From Brienomyrus brachyistius (taxonomy: Eukaryota; Chordata; Actinopteri; Osteoglossiformes; Mormyridae), in contig NC_064534.1 of assembly GCF_023856365.1 (NCBI RefSeq), positions 11,614,536-11,678,535 on the forward strand: DNA of 64,000 bases. The letters are read 5' to 3'. The position numbers and the translations under genes were made by a program. This document shows, piece after piece, positions 12,060 through 24,299 of the stretch. Under the pieces are notes generated by a model. That model did not search any database, was not told the origin of the DNA, and saw only the letters and a list, made by a program, of their open reading frames with translations. Every line of letters starts with the position of its first letter. The stretch's first letter is position 1.

Positions 12060-15000
12060 ACACCCCTTCAAAGGCTGAGCGAGTTTTCATCGCATGGCCT
12101 TGGCAAAAGACACTTCAGTGACCTGCGGGCCTCGCGCATGTGAGAGGGCGTCCTGAGTTGCCACCGTACACTGGCATTACCGCAAACCAGAATGAACAGC
12201 TCACCAGATCGGATTTCAGCATTATGTAACCGCTGATAGCGTTCGGAGGCTCTCTCACACACTCAGGAGAGACAAGAAGAGATTAGTCCTATTTATATTC
12301 AGCTATTGAGATTCTGTGGAGAGTCAGAGCTTGTCAGCAACGCCAGCACTAAAATTAACTCTAGGGTCTGGCGGCAAATATGCGAACGTCCACTCGCAGG
12401 AAGACGCACGCCATTTGCTCTTAGTGGTCCCGCAAGCTCACCTTGGAAACAATAAATAAGGTAAAAAAAAACCCTGCAAGTCTTCAAAGAGCAGGAGTGA
12501 TGAGGAGCCACAAGAGCAGGCCTGCAAGAGCGAACACAAATCTATCCAAAAAGCAGCATCATAAAGCTGTACGGCTTCAGCTTCAGGGAGAGGCTGATAA
12601 GCTAGCGAATCGTATGAGACAGGTTTTCACATTGTATTCCTTGGCTTCTTTGTGTAGGGAAACAGGTGCCTCTGGAATAGCAGTATCTAGGCATCGAGAG
12701 AGTGGACAGTAAATAAAACTGCTTCCTGAAGGAACTGTGAAGCAGGGTTCAAAGAACAACCTGGACGCTCACAATGTGCCCACACAGCATGGGTGGAAAA
12801 GTGCAAGAGGTCAAGGGTCAAGAGGCCCGTTGTAACCAGTGTGACCTTGATCTGCGTACACAGAGGGATCTGCTGGTTTAAAGTAGCGATGGGAGCTGTA
12901 CAACTTCGAAATCCACAGTGGGTGGGATTATCATTCCCTGTCAGTCATTCATAGGTTCAATTCCCCATTGGTTACTTCCCAGTGAATTAAACCAGGCAGT
13001 GATTGACAGCACACAGTAATCTGACTCCCTGTGAGTTTACTGTGAAACCTCATTGCTCCAGTTAGTACGTTAATATATGGCACCTACAATTAAAAAAACA
13101 CAGAAAGCAGAAAAAACACACATAAACCTAAACCAAAAAACTTCAGTGAAAAAAGCTCTATATTTAGGCAAAAATGGAAAAAAAGATGAGTTCCGCACTG
13201 TTTGTTTACTTTTTCCATCACTTAATTCAGAGCTTTAGGGAATTTAAATAAAAATAAACATACTTATGAGATACTTTAGCTGTTAATAAAAAAGGGCTTT
13301 CTCAGGATTGCAGAATTTTAAAACTGACAGAGCTTGTATAAAATGACGATATGCACAAATTTGTAGGGCCATTTCTCTACTTTTGGCTTTTAGACGCATT
13401 TTTACCTTTTCTGTTATTTCTTACTAATTAAGTTCATAAAATGTACTGAGCCATTCAATGACACATGATGCGTAACTAAGGCCACATAACACAGAAACGC
13501 CATATGTTTGTCATACATCCATTCTTAAGGGGATTAATGATTTGGATAATCATCTGTAAATTGCACAAATCTAAGCCAATAGTTAGCGGGAAAAAACTAC
13601 AACGAATAATTGCACCAAAAAAAGAAACATAACGTAAACAAATGGAACCACAAATCGCAATCTTTAATAAAAAAAATAGCTACAAACAAACTACGATATT
13701 GACAGAGATTGACAGAGATTACAGAGACGTCCACCTTTAGAAGGCTACTGAACGATATTGGCATTGTGACATCATTCGTGGAAATGGCCCCATATATCTA
13801 CTGCTTTGTTTTAGCACACAGCCTCTGAAGTTCAATGAAGCATGTAGGTCAGGCCAATGCCATTCAGAATGCTCCAAAACGTCGATGTCTGCTCAGTGCA
13901 GCAAAGCCCACTGATGTGACAATAGGTAACTCGGCCATCCAGTGGCTTTTTACTGCGAACGAATCTCTGACACTGAAATCTTTGTTATTGTCTACCTGCT
14001 CCCTTCTATTACTAAGATCCTTAAAGATATAGGAGACTGTCCTCTCCACAAATAGGTCAACTAGGCTGCAATTTGTCTAAGACCAGAAAGCACACAGAGA
14101 CCCGGGGACTAGCTTCTGAGATGTAGCAGAGGTGAAGTAAGATACGTTTAAGATTCATGCAAAGACAGATACACCTCATACATATTTAGTGGCCGATACG
14201 ATTACATCAAGTGTGGTTCTGGAAGAGCCACAGGCTGCTGGGCAGAGGGGTTGAATGCCCCAGTTCAGCTTATTTAATATGTTAATGATGATGCCTATGT
14301 ATTTATGAAGGTAACCATCAAGGATGCACTAGTAGCTACACTGAAGTGAACTATTATGTAGTCAGAAGTCTTTCCGTAGAAACACGAAGATACAGGAAAC
14401 TCTGCCGGCAGATCAAGGGTCAACCTGTACCAGTTCTGTGAATGAAGTCTTCATCAAATAATGGATCTGGAAATGTACAGAGGAAGCCATAAGGAAATAA
14501 ATCAATCAACCTTAAGCAGCTAAACGCCTCGTAGGAGTATCATTCGACAAAAACACGCCATATTAAGATGAAAGCATTTAATTAAAAACTAAACGAAAAA
14601 AGCCAACCCTTTGATTTCTTTGTGAAATTCAAAAATATAATAAATTATAAGCTGCGGAGAACTGTGTTTAATTCTAAGGGTATAGCGTAATAACACATCG
14701 TGCAATACTGGAGAGAGTGCTGAGGTGTATTGCTTGTTCAAACAGATAAACTTCTTCTCTTTAAGCACCTGTTTAGGCCTCCACAAAAGTGCAGTTAGAT
14801 AGAATTGCTCCCCAGCCAAAATATGCTCTGTGAATACAGCTGTCGTTTCCTGAAAAGGGCCCAAAAAACAGATACACGTAACAAAGAGAAGAAACTGGAG
14901 ACTTGAGAACGACACAATATCAGAGATTGGATAAGTACTACTGCAGAAACTAATTGGAATTGGTGTGTACAGAAAACCAATGAGTTTAGATAATTTCCAC

Positions 15001-15197
15001 TTAATTTTTTGTGGGAACAAAAAGATTAAAAGAAATTTAACTCCAAATAACTAAAGGCATGTAAAGTCATCCGTCTTGAATTGTCTCAGAATATCAACAA
15101 GCGCACTGCCAACTGTGAACCACCAACTTTAATTTATGACTTTTTAAGATGCCTGAGCTGGAATATTTTTAAGGCACTACCACCAGTTACTCCACTT
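12060..15197. other. Unique non-coding DNA
   Basis: No repeat family is recognised with confidence. The segment 12.88-13.09 kb contains ggttcaattccc, resembling a pol III B box, but no matching A box or SINE body is clear. The 143-codon minus-strand frame at 14589-15020 is lysine-, leucine- and isoleucine-rich with no domain I recognise. Confidence 0.5.
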
Positions 15198-15206
15198 CTG
15201 TGTGTA

Positions 15207-15262
<56 letters not shown>
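15198..15262. repeat. (TG)n microsatellite
   Basis: About 30 TG units with two TA interruptions near the 5' end. Confidence 0.97.
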
Positions 15263-15263
<1 letters not shown>

Positions 15264-16539
15264 GTTTGTGATTTTTAGTGGGCGGGACTGCAGTACATGA
15301 AAGCTGATACAAGCCCTGGAGCAGACTGGCCCTTGCAAAGGAGTCAGAAAAGCGGAGTTTGTACTCCAGGAATAAAAGAATGCTTCACTTCCAAGTGTAA
15401 CCTCACCATTCTGATATGGTCGACCCAGTGAACCAAACGTGACTGTATCTCAGACGCGGCTCGTCCAGATTTCTGGGAGGCGGAAGCAGCCTGACTTAAG
15501 AAGGAGTACGTTTGTGAAAACGACACCGATTCGTCCATAGCCGCGAAAGTCCAAGTAACGCGCAGAGATTCGAAACAGGACAGTGCAAGTCCCCAGCTAA
15601 GACACTGCACTGAACACAGTGATCTTCCTGCGAGCATCTGTTGTGCTTGGAGGGCCAAGGACGGCCCTGACCTTCATTTGCACCAGAAATATCAGTTTTT
15701 AAACTTTTCTTCTTCTGAACGGCCACTTGGGAACTTGTTCTGCTGGCATCATTAAAGGCGTAAAGTGAAGAACCAAACTACAGCAGATCTACAACAAAAT
15801 TATGTGACTAGAAAAGCATAAGGATAAAATGATTTACAGTTAAGGCAGGTAATAAATTATTTCATTACCTAAACTAATACATTATTCAGTTGCTTTAGAT
15901 TTATATAAATAATTTACAAACATTTTTTATCATTCATACCACTGGAGGTGTCATAACACTAACATGAACGTACTTTGGACTGCATCTCCCTGCAATAAAT
16001 CCAATTCCTTACCCACTCTGTCAAATGAACTGTTATGTTTTAAATGTATTATTTTCAAAATAATTAGTAATATACAAATAATGATCTTGAATTTTTGCAT
16101 ATATAAGTGGTATAAAATTACGTAAACACTAAACTCCCAAACAACAAAGTAATTAATATTTTATTAATATTCAATAATTAATATGTTGGTGCTGTCTCGA
16201 GATCTCGTTTTAAGATAGCTGTCCGATCAGACATTTTCACTTGAAACTCACGTTACAGAGGAGGATTTGCCAGGATCCCTTTTTGTACAGTGGGGCTTTC
16301 AGACTGAACATTGTTGACTTCACATGACTTCACCAGCATAGAATTTTCCTACCTTTATGGTCCCTGGCAAGTTTTACATTTACTTAAAAAAAAAACCTTT
16401 CTGTAATAGCACTCGTTTATTCGTTAGGGTTATTTGCTTTGCTACTGAGTAAAAAAAAACAACCACCTTAAAAATAGAACACATTTCGACTCGTTTAAAA
16501 ATTATTTTTGGGCTTCAAATTGGTTGTGGAATTATTTTC
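15263..16539. other. Unique non-coding DNA
   Basis: No repeat, RNA gene or supported frame. The first 450 bp is higher in GC than the rest, which is strongly AT-rich. Confidence 0.5.
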
Positions 16540-16582
16540 ATATATATATATATATATATATATACATACACACACACACACA
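16540..16582. repeat. (TA)n(CA)n microsatellite
   Basis: Compound array of TA units passing into CA units. Confidence 0.96.
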
Positions 16583-17395
16583 ATGGAGTGTTAATGCTCA
16601 ACCTCAATGCTTTTGTAATATCCAGGAATCTTGACATCTGAATATTTCAGGGTTAGGCTTATCATACATTTCCAGTAGTATTAATATACTGTAAATGGTA
16701 CTTCTGAATTTTAACACTGCAAGTTTTCTTTTTTTTCCAGGAATGCAACTAGTAAGTATGGAAGTAAGACCTGCATGAAACGTGATATTCCATAAGCAAG
16801 GGCAGGAGATACAATGGGACTAAGACAGACAATAAGATTATGTAAGACAGACTGACATTTACACAACTGAAATGTCTCTTTTTACATTTAATGCTTTATT
16901 TCAGCCAGGATGAAATTGTACTAGATTATTCTACAGATCATTATATTGGCTATTCTGTCAGTGTTAGCCATTAGTTACCTTGCGCTGCTAAGAATACAAT
17001 GCATTATTTCTGTCACATTAAGAATATCCCAGTTTTTTTACACAATATTAATCATTTCTGTTGTAATTCTCTGCATTGCATGAGTTGCATTACCTCAATG
17101 CATAATAAGATAGAAATGCCACAATGCAGTATCGACAATATTTGCCATGCCAGTGCATATATGGGTAACAGCTCAATTTTTCCATAATCAAGTGCTTAAA
17201 GGGTTCCGATAATTGATTCACTCCATGTTACCTAGATAGTCTGTGGATTTATAACAAAACTTAAACCATATGTATACACATACTTACACAAGGATTTACT
17301 ATATTTCTAAGCAGTGGTTATACAAATGAAAGGGCACAGATTTGTATGGCAGTCTGCAATGAGCCCAGTTCCTTTTTGTTATAAACAAAGCAACC
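16583..17395. other. Unique AT-rich non-coding DNA
   Basis: Nothing recognisable beyond AT-rich sequence. Confidence 0.5.
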
Positions 17396-17431
17396 ACACA
17401 CACACACACAAACGCACACACACACGCACAC
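17394..17431. repeat. Interrupted (CA)n microsatellite
   Basis: CA units with AA and CG interruptions. Confidence 0.94.
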
Positions 17432-17774
17432 CAGTTATTCTATAAACTATTTCACACTAAAGTCTTCACATCTTATTTAACATTTAGGAGGTTATGAAAT
17501 GATATGGTTGCTCTCTTAGCATGTTTATTGTATAGCGACGGACCCGTGAATGATACAGACACGTGTTTAGGCTGTAATAAGACGGCGTATATACATCAGA
17601 AAAGTTAAAGATACTTTGGTTCTTAATGTAGGCCTATATCAAAATACACAGAAAAAACGCACAACTGTTAAGTAATTATTTTAATTAAAACGTTTATCTT
17701 TGTTTACTTATTACATCATTGCACACTGTTGCTTTCTGAAATGCACTTTATAGTATATTAAACATTAAGACTTC

Positions 17775-18450
17775 AAAAACCCATCGGTGTTCATAACCAC
17801 GCACAATTTTAAACACCTTATAATCGTTAGACGTGTAATGAACGACGTCGGGAATAACAATCGGCATTTTTGAAAGCCTTTTATCCGATGCACATGATCT
17901 TGCACCCGAGAGGAAGCCAAAAGGACCGCTATGTGCTCGAACTTCCACAGCCCGTCCGCAAGCAGCGGCGCGGATGCTGCACTTCGGCTTTCCGGCGCGG
18001 AGAGGCGCTTGACTGACGGAAATAGGTCAGTGGAACTCATGACATAGAGCAATATCGAAAAGCGTTATCCATATTTACCAGTGCTCTCTATATTACTTGG
18101 ATGTCCCCAAACATGATATACTTTAAATATAGTATGGTTTTTGCACAAATCCAGATTTGGTGATGTAACCAAATTGACTGAGTAGTTCCGCCTACTTTTA
18201 ACATATAATGCATGCATATTCTATGGTGTCTTTCATATATAAAACGAAACGATTCTTTTTAAAAGTCCTTCAACATGTCCTGCAATAAACTGCGCTTCAC
18301 CATTCGCTATTACATTCGAATCTCAGGATCATTAATTCCAGGTTGCGCAATGTATTGCGAAGTCGCACGGCGAAACGATAAAAGCCGTCAGGAAGCGCAC
18401 GGTGCGTTAAAGATGTTATTTCCTCTCTCGGATTCTGACTTTATCGCAAT
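17775..18450. promoter_or_regulatory. CpG-rich block, candidate promoter or unmethylated island
   Basis: Roughly 20 or more CpGs lie in 17775-18025, densest at 17960-18015, and a further cluster lies at 18250-18440. A TATA-like word (tatataaaac) sits at about 18235. The flanks are CpG-poor. The 95-codon minus-strand frame across the first cluster has no recognised relatives. CpG retention over several hundred bp in a vertebrate usually means germline hypomethylation, as at promoters and some developmental enhancers. Which of these applies here is not known. Confidence 0.45.
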
Positions 18451-19233
18451 AAATGTATTGATAGATACTGATAAATAAATAGGTCTAGATACTTCATAAA
18501 TAAATACAAGATGTCTAATACTATATAACTGGGATAGCTGCAGGCTTTTGGCTATAGTGGAATCAGAATTTTTTAAAGCCGTAAGCGTATTAAATGTCAA
18601 TTTGAAAAATACACGAAATACAAAATACGATCAACATGACGAATTTCGTGGCGTAGGGATTAAATGAGCTGTCAGAAACAGTTGCAATCCTACCTCGCAT
18701 GGTGGTGGCGACTCGCTTCTGAATGCAGTCATGAAGATACGAACATAAACATTTAAAACAGGATCCTTAGTAAAAGTTTAGTTTTGTAAGCACCTAGGAG
18801 TCAGGAGTTTTTTTTTATTGTAAAAAAGGCATTCCAGAGGGCGACGAGCGGAGTTAATGTTTGATAATAACGATCAACAGTACTAAAAAGAGAGCATGCG
18901 GGTTTTCACATGACATCTGTGTCCGCAGATCCAAGTGAGGTTTTCACTGTTTCCAGGAGCGAAAAGAGAGCGCCTGAGAGGCTTATAGGAGACCGGATTG
19001 GACTGACACTTCCCGCTCCTCCTACTTTCTGGAGTCTCCAATCGTTAAGTTTTACTTACCTGGCACTCGCAGTCTGGTCTGAATGTGGCAAAGCGTTGTT
19101 AGATACATTGTTTGCGTTAGAAAAGTCAATATAACATATTCTTCCGCTGCATCATGGTTTTTCAGTATTTTACTCAAAGTTTCAAGAAATTTACAGATTG
19201 AAATCGGAATTAAGCAGTTAAATTTAATTAAGG
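18451..19233. other. Non-coding DNA with splice-donor-like sites on the minus strand
   Basis: A perfect consensus donor CAG|GTAAGT reads on the minus strand at 19062-19054. A weaker donor-like site follows an ATG in good Kozak context near 18690-18710 on the same strand. Perfect donor 9-mers are expected about twice by chance in a window of this size, so this is only suggestive of exons. Confidence 0.25.
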
Positions 19234-19310
19234 AAGCATCTTCTCGGACCCGAACCCAAGATCGCTTGTCTATCCGTGTAAGAAACGAACCTCTGAACTA
19301 CTTGTTGCCC
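19234..19310 (-). pseudogene. tRNA-like relic or SINE head, minus strand
   Basis: On the minus strand the segment contains an A-box-like tagttcagagg and, about 35 nt later, a B-box-like ggttcgggtcc at tRNA-like spacing. The acceptor stem does not pair convincingly and no known body follows. It is more likely the head of an old tRNA-derived SINE or a tRNA pseudogene than a working tRNA. Confidence 0.4.
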
Positions 19311-20234
19311 TGATTTTTTGTTTAACGTGCGACGGATATATTTATTGCGTGTTGTTGGTTTCTTGGTCAGCGTACGGGAATCAAATTTTAAAAAATAATA
19401 AATAAATTAGTTTAAATCCTTTAAAAATTCACTAGGCTATATAATGAAGGACGTGCTGAAAATCTGTTCATCTGGTTTTGTATATTATGTGTGTGGAGTG
19501 GTGAAAAACATGAACTATGCTCCCCTTACATGCATTGTATCTGTATATGAATAAAAATAGTCATTAATTAACAAATGTGATTTCTTTATAAATCAAGAAC
19601 TCTCGGGCCAAATTCTGATAATTGTGGTAATTGCACCACTTATTTCTTGATGTTTCGAGTGTTTTGAAGGATGCAGAACGTGAAAAAATGCGGAAGCTAT
19701 AATAGTATATAAGTACATACTAGAAGTATGCACACTAATAACAATGACTCAATCAGGTACAACTAGTTCATCGTCCAAATAACTGGAATCGTTCTCAACT
19801 CTGGGCATGACAAACAATAAAAACCCACTAATCCACGTTAGATTAAATTTAGGGATTTCATGGTGCTGTACGGTAACGTGCATGTTTACTGATTATTAAT
19901 TCATTATGTCAAAGGCGTGTGAATCAGATTATACGTACGTCACTTGTCAGAACACTTTGGAAATAAAGTTTAATATAACACCTTTTAAAGCTGAACGATG
20001 CAGACGTTTTGCTCTGGGCTCTTTTTTCAGTCCCATTAGAAAATATTACTTTATAGTATTGTGATATTTCGTAATGCCGCTTCAAGTATTTCACTTTACT
20101 AATATTTTATGTGTCTTAAATTGTGTTGTGCACTTTAATACCTGCAGTGATGCTATATTGTCTGAAAGTTTCAAGCAAGTCGATGGCATTTCCATAAATT
20201 GGAAAATCTTCTGCACACAGAGGTCTCAGTTTGT
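19311..20234. other. Unique AT-rich non-coding DNA
   Basis: No repeat family or supported frame is visible. Confidence 0.5.
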
Positions 20235-20256
20235 CCCCCCCCCCCCCCCCCCCCCC
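20235..20256. repeat. C22 homopolymer
   Basis: Twenty-two uninterrupted C residues. The proline run in an overlapping open frame is an artefact. Confidence 0.97.
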
Positions 20257-20635
20257 ATTTATAGTGCAGTGGGATGATGAAGTTGCAGCATCTTGTGAGA
20301 AACTTTGTCCTCTGACACCAGGCTCTCAGGATTCATTAGTGCTGTTTGCATGTTTAGTTTATTTACTTAACCTGCAAATAAATGATTTTCTGTTTCATTG
20401 GTAACCACTGTTTCCTGTCCAAAGGTAAAACGCAATATTGTAGGCTTCATTACTGAACAGATAACAAGAAGAGCTGCTGTATCTGCAAAATATAAGGGGT
20501 TAATGGCACTACAGTCCTGCCATTCCAGAGGCAAACCTGTTTCAGGGATGACAGTAGACATTAGCCTCACATTTATGGTCATCTGCAAATGCCAGCTTAG
20601 CGGCGTGATGCGTGAGAAACCGTTCAGACACTATC
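20257..20635. other. Unique non-coding DNA
   Basis: No repeat is recognised. The 133-codon frame that starts here runs into the CA array and the downstream SINE, so it is not a gene. Confidence 0.5.
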
Positions 20636-20662
20636 CACACACACACACACAATCACACACAT
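20636..20662. repeat. Interrupted (CA)n microsatellite
   Basis: CA array with an AT interruption, immediately upstream of a SINE. Confidence 0.94.
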
Positions 20663-20667
20663 GGAGC

Positions 20668-21005
20668 AGGGGTGGTATGGTGGTGCAGTGGTTAGCACCG
20701 TTGCCTGGTACCTCTAGGGCCAGATTTTCAGTCTCTACCGTGGCTCCATGTGTGTGGAGTTTGCATGTTTTCCTCCTGTTATTGTGGGGTTTCCTCTAGG
20801 TACTCTGGTTCTCCCCCACAGTCCATAAACATGCTGAGGTTAATTGGAGTTACCAAATTGCCTACAGGTGTGAGTGAATGGTGTGTGAGTGTGCCCTGCG
20901 ATGGGTTGGTGCCCCATCCTGGGTTCCCTTCCTCTGGGATAGGCTCCAGACCTGCCACGACCCTGAAATGGATAAGCGGTTCCTGAAATGGATGGGTGGG
21001 AAAAA
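20668..21005 (+). mobile_element. tRNA-derived GGAT-tailed SINE, plus strand
   Basis: The head reads tggtggtgcagtggttagc, a good pol III A box, and a decayed B box follows. The body words match the copy at 47687-48047 in order: tgtgtggagtttgcatgtt, acatgctgaggttaattgg, gtgtgtgagtgtgccctgc, ggataagcggttcctgaa. The 3' end decays into gatgggtggga and lacks a long GGAT tail. It has several substitutions and a damaged B box, so it is older than the 47.7 kb copy. The 78- and 93-codon frames crossing it are not genes. Confidence 0.85.
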
Positions 21006-21143
21006 CCTTAAATTAGTGACATTATATGTAGTGATTTTGATTGAAATAAAAGAATCCGGATTACTTTTTGTGTATTTTTGCCTTATTATCAGTCATTACC
21101 GTGCAGGTAACATTATTGCATGCTCATATAACATGAAGGCCTA

Positions 21144-22206
21144 CACCGATCAGCCATAACATTAAAACCACCTGCCTAATATCGAGTATGTCCCCCTCAT
21201 GCCACCAAAACAGCTCTGACCCATCAAGGCCTCTGAATGTGTCATGCGGTATCTGGCGCCAAGATGTTTGCAGCCGATACTTTAAGTCCTGATAGTTGCA
21301 AGGTGGTGCCTCCATGGATCGGACTCGTTTGTCCAGCACATCCCACAGATGGGATTTAGAAGCCAAGTCAACACCTTGAACTGTTTTTCCATGTTCCAAA
21401 AATCATTCAAGGACAATTTTTGCAGTGTAGCAGGGCGCATAATCCTGCCGAAAGAGTCTACTGCCACCGGGGAATACCATGAAGGGGTGTACATGGTCTG
21501 CAATGATGTTTAGGTAGGTGGTACTTGTCAAAGTCACACCGACATGAATGCCAGGACCCAAGGTTGTCCAGCAGAACATTGTCCAGAGCATCACACAGCC
21601 TCTGCCGGTTTGCCTTCTTCCCATGTTCACCCAGCTGTCCACATTAAGTAACAGAAAACGCGACTCATCAGACCAGGCCGCCTTCTTCTATTGCGCCATC
21701 GTCCAGTTCTGATGCTCACTTGCCCATTAGAGGTTTGTTTGGCGGTAGGCAGGGATCAGCATCTGGGGCTATGCAGCCACATGCTTCTTTACACAATTTG
21801 TGCTACAGTAGCTCTCCTGTGGGATTGGATCAGATGGGATTAGCCTTCGCTCCCCACGCGCATTGATGAACCTTGGGCACCCACGACCCCGTTACCGGAT
21901 CACCGGTTGACCTTCCTCGGACCACGTTTGGTAGGTTCTGACCACTGCATACCAGGAACACCCCAAAAGACCTGCTGTTTTGAGATGCTCTGACCAAGTC
22001 GACTAGCCATCACGAAATCTGGCCCCTGTCAAAGTCACTCAGATCTTTATGCTTGCCCATTTTTCTGCTTCCAACACATCAAAGTCAATAACTGACTGTT
22101 CCATTGCCTAATATATAATGGCACCCTTGACAGGTGCCACTGTAACGAGATAATCAATGTTATTCACTGCACCTGTCAGTGGTTTTAATGTTATGGCTGA
22201 TTGGTT
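21144..22206 (-). mobile_element. Tc1-like DNA transposon, inactive, transposase on minus strand
   Basis: The left end begins caccgatcagccataacat and the right end is its reverse complement with two changes near the terminus, so the terminal inverted repeats can be seen directly. Both ends are flanked by TA (21142-21143 and 22207-22208), the target site duplicated by Tc1/mariner elements. The element is about 1.06 kb, shorter than an intact relative because of internal deletions. This family is common in teleost genomes. It moved by cut-and-paste but can no longer encode a working enzyme. Confidence 0.93.
21170..22060 (-). pseudogene. Tc1-like transposase pseudogene
   Basis: This is the remnant of a DDE-superfamily transposase that would cut and rejoin DNA at the element's ends in the nucleus. 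Two minus-strand frame segments are readable. Segment 21642-21403 contains VMLWTMFCW, ADHVHPFM and QDYAPC, matching the catalytic-core stretch whose aspartate in the family's QDNAPCH motif is the second acidic residue. Segment 21399-21170 contains KSHLWDVLDKRV and QDLKYRLQTSW, the C-terminal part. The two lie in different frames, and the family's NPIE motif, with the third acidic residue, is missing between them (about 21349). The N-terminal DNA-binding half (21643-22060) is broken by stops. Frames and motifs are seen; the family motifs are from memory. Confidence 0.88.
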
Positions 22207-22208
22207 TA

Positions 22209-22985
22209 TATATAGAGTATATAGAATGTCCCGTAATCTTTTCAAAGTTGTGGATATTCTCAAAGAGGGTTTTCTGTTCAACATCACAACACAAACAACC
22301 ATATTTAGAACCTCGTTGATGATATACTGATTGACTATCCTTCCCAGAGCAAGTTTGCTTTTAAATAATTGAACTGCTTGGTTTAAATAGATAATGAAGA
22401 CCCAGTACTGAAAAAATGTTAAATTGCACTTCTTTCCATAAGGTGAATCCCTGAAATGATGTGAATAATCCTCTGATATTATAATTCAATATTCACAGTT
22501 TAACTTTCGATCACCTAGGCTTCAGGAATATACCTGGGAGGTAAAGTGAATGTTACAAAAAAAAGTTAATTTCAACAATAAACAACACTAATGATCAGTA
22601 ACTCTAATGTTCAACTCTTGAATTGAATTGATTAAAAGACGTGTTTCCTTTCTATAATATGCTATATAAATACCAATCATAATCTCTTTTATTTCCAGGT
22701 ATGTGGTTCGTGGTTGAAAAGCTGACAGGCTCTTAAAATTCCCAGTAACAGCTTCACAACCAGTTATACCACTGTATTTTTTTCTTGCTGGTGTTGCAAA
22801 CATTTACAACATTTACCATCGATTGCAATAATAATAAGTGCTATGTGTGTGTGATTTTTAAAAATGAGAATAAATTGGTTTGATTTGTTTGGACATCAGA
22901 CAACCTTTTGTTTTGCAGTGCACATTCAAAATAATTTGTCTGCACAGTATAGCAATTTGCTATACTATTGTAAAATTAGATAATG
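22209..22985. other. Unique AT-rich non-coding DNA
   Basis: Nothing recognisable. The 71-codon minus-strand frame near 22.6-22.8 kb has no relatives I know. Confidence 0.5.
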
Positions 22986-22989
22986 ACTC

Positions 22990-23100
22990 CAGCCTTATTC
23001 CCTGTGCTTCCTGGGATAGCAACCAGGCTCTCCCACAAACCTGACCAGCATAAGTGGTTACAAGATGGATGGATGGATGGATGGATGGACGGATGGATGG
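22990..23100 (+). mobile_element. SINE 3' tail with (GGAT)n, plus strand
   Basis: The words ccctgtgcttcctgggatag and gaccagcataagtggtta match the 3' part of the GGAT-tailed SINE and lead into about nine GGAT units at 23065-23100. It is 5'-truncated, lacking the tRNA-like head. Confidence 0.7.
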
Positions 23101-24299
23101 AAAACTCATTAATGGTTATCTTGTTCTTTCCAATTTCAGAACAATACAGAGGTCAGCATCTAAAGAGACGGGATCCATGTTTAGCCTGAGGTGTCAAGTT
23201 TAATGTCCTTGTTGGAATCATTCATGCTGAAGTAGCTCTCAACAGTTCACACAAATGGTGTTTTAACAAATGGTGTTTTAATGTGACGAACGCAAAGTCT
23301 GTTATCGAGGATGTTAATGGTTAGCAAATATAAAATGCTGGTCAGTCGGCTGACAGATTGATGTTGCTTCATCCAACAGCGTGTGATGTGTGCTAGACTG
23401 AGTGAAGATCGAAAAGATGCAATATAAAAATGATGGGGATAATCAGGAATTGTTTTGCGATATGAAATATGCCTTTTCCAAGCTTTTGTTCTCATAACAT
23501 CGCTCCCGTTTCCGTTACAACAAATGACAAAGTAAACGGAAAAGCACTTGAACAACCAGACAATATATGGAACCAGGTTACTGATGTTTAGTGGAACAGA
23601 ATATTGACAACAGCAGCAAACTCCTGCTAAACTAACATGTTTGACAGAAATATTCAGTTGGAAAGGGAACAAAACAGCAGCGGAAAATGCAATTCCTTTT
23701 GAGAAGGAACCTGACATGTTTATTCTAGACGTGTCAGTGGAAAGGCTCTCATAATTCTATGCAGAGTGAAAACAGGTGAGGCACATTGGCTGAGATGCAT
23801 TCACACTTCTGTGTAATTCTGTTCTCAGCCTCTTCATAAGGGGAACTCTCTCTGGCAAGACAGGTGCTGCCCGTGTGAGATGAGTCAGCGATTAATTTAG
23901 AAGCGTTGGTCATCCGCGCGTACCCAGAGCTTGGTGATGCTCTGAAGAGCTCAGTTTCCTGAGTTCATGTAATGGGATAAAGTGAAGAAACCATATTACC
24001 CTCGACACGTTGCGCTTGACCTTGACCTGGCCCTAGATGTGGCCCTTTTTCTTCCAGTACTACCACAGATGGCAAACAAGGTATCGGCCAAGTCGAATTG
24101 GCTGGGGTTTCCATTGCTTTGTTTTAGCTTCTAGTAAACTTTAGGGTATTTAGATGTGGTCCAAAAATAGACAATGACATGCTGCTCTCCTGGGTTGTGT
24201 ATTAAATGCTGAGTGATCATGGTACTAATGTTTTTTTGGTTATTCATAAGTTGTAAATTAGGTTTTTATTTCTTTAAAAACCTGACCACATGTTTTGAT
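23101..24299. other. Unique non-coding DNA
   Basis: No repeat family is recognised. A 15-bp word, acaaatggtgtttta, is tandemly duplicated at 23252-23281. The longest open frame in the window (156 codons, minus strand, 23247-23717) begins in ordinary sequence, is cysteine- and serine-rich without a recognisable domain, and is judged a chance frame. Confidence 0.5.

Noticed and set aside
14589..15020. 143-codon minus-strand open frame
   Set aside because: Unlike any family I know and situated in ordinary AT-rich sequence.
23247..23717. 156-codon minus-strand open frame, the longest in the window
   Set aside because: No recognisable domain, and the length is within chance expectation for 64 kb of AT-rich DNA read in six frames.
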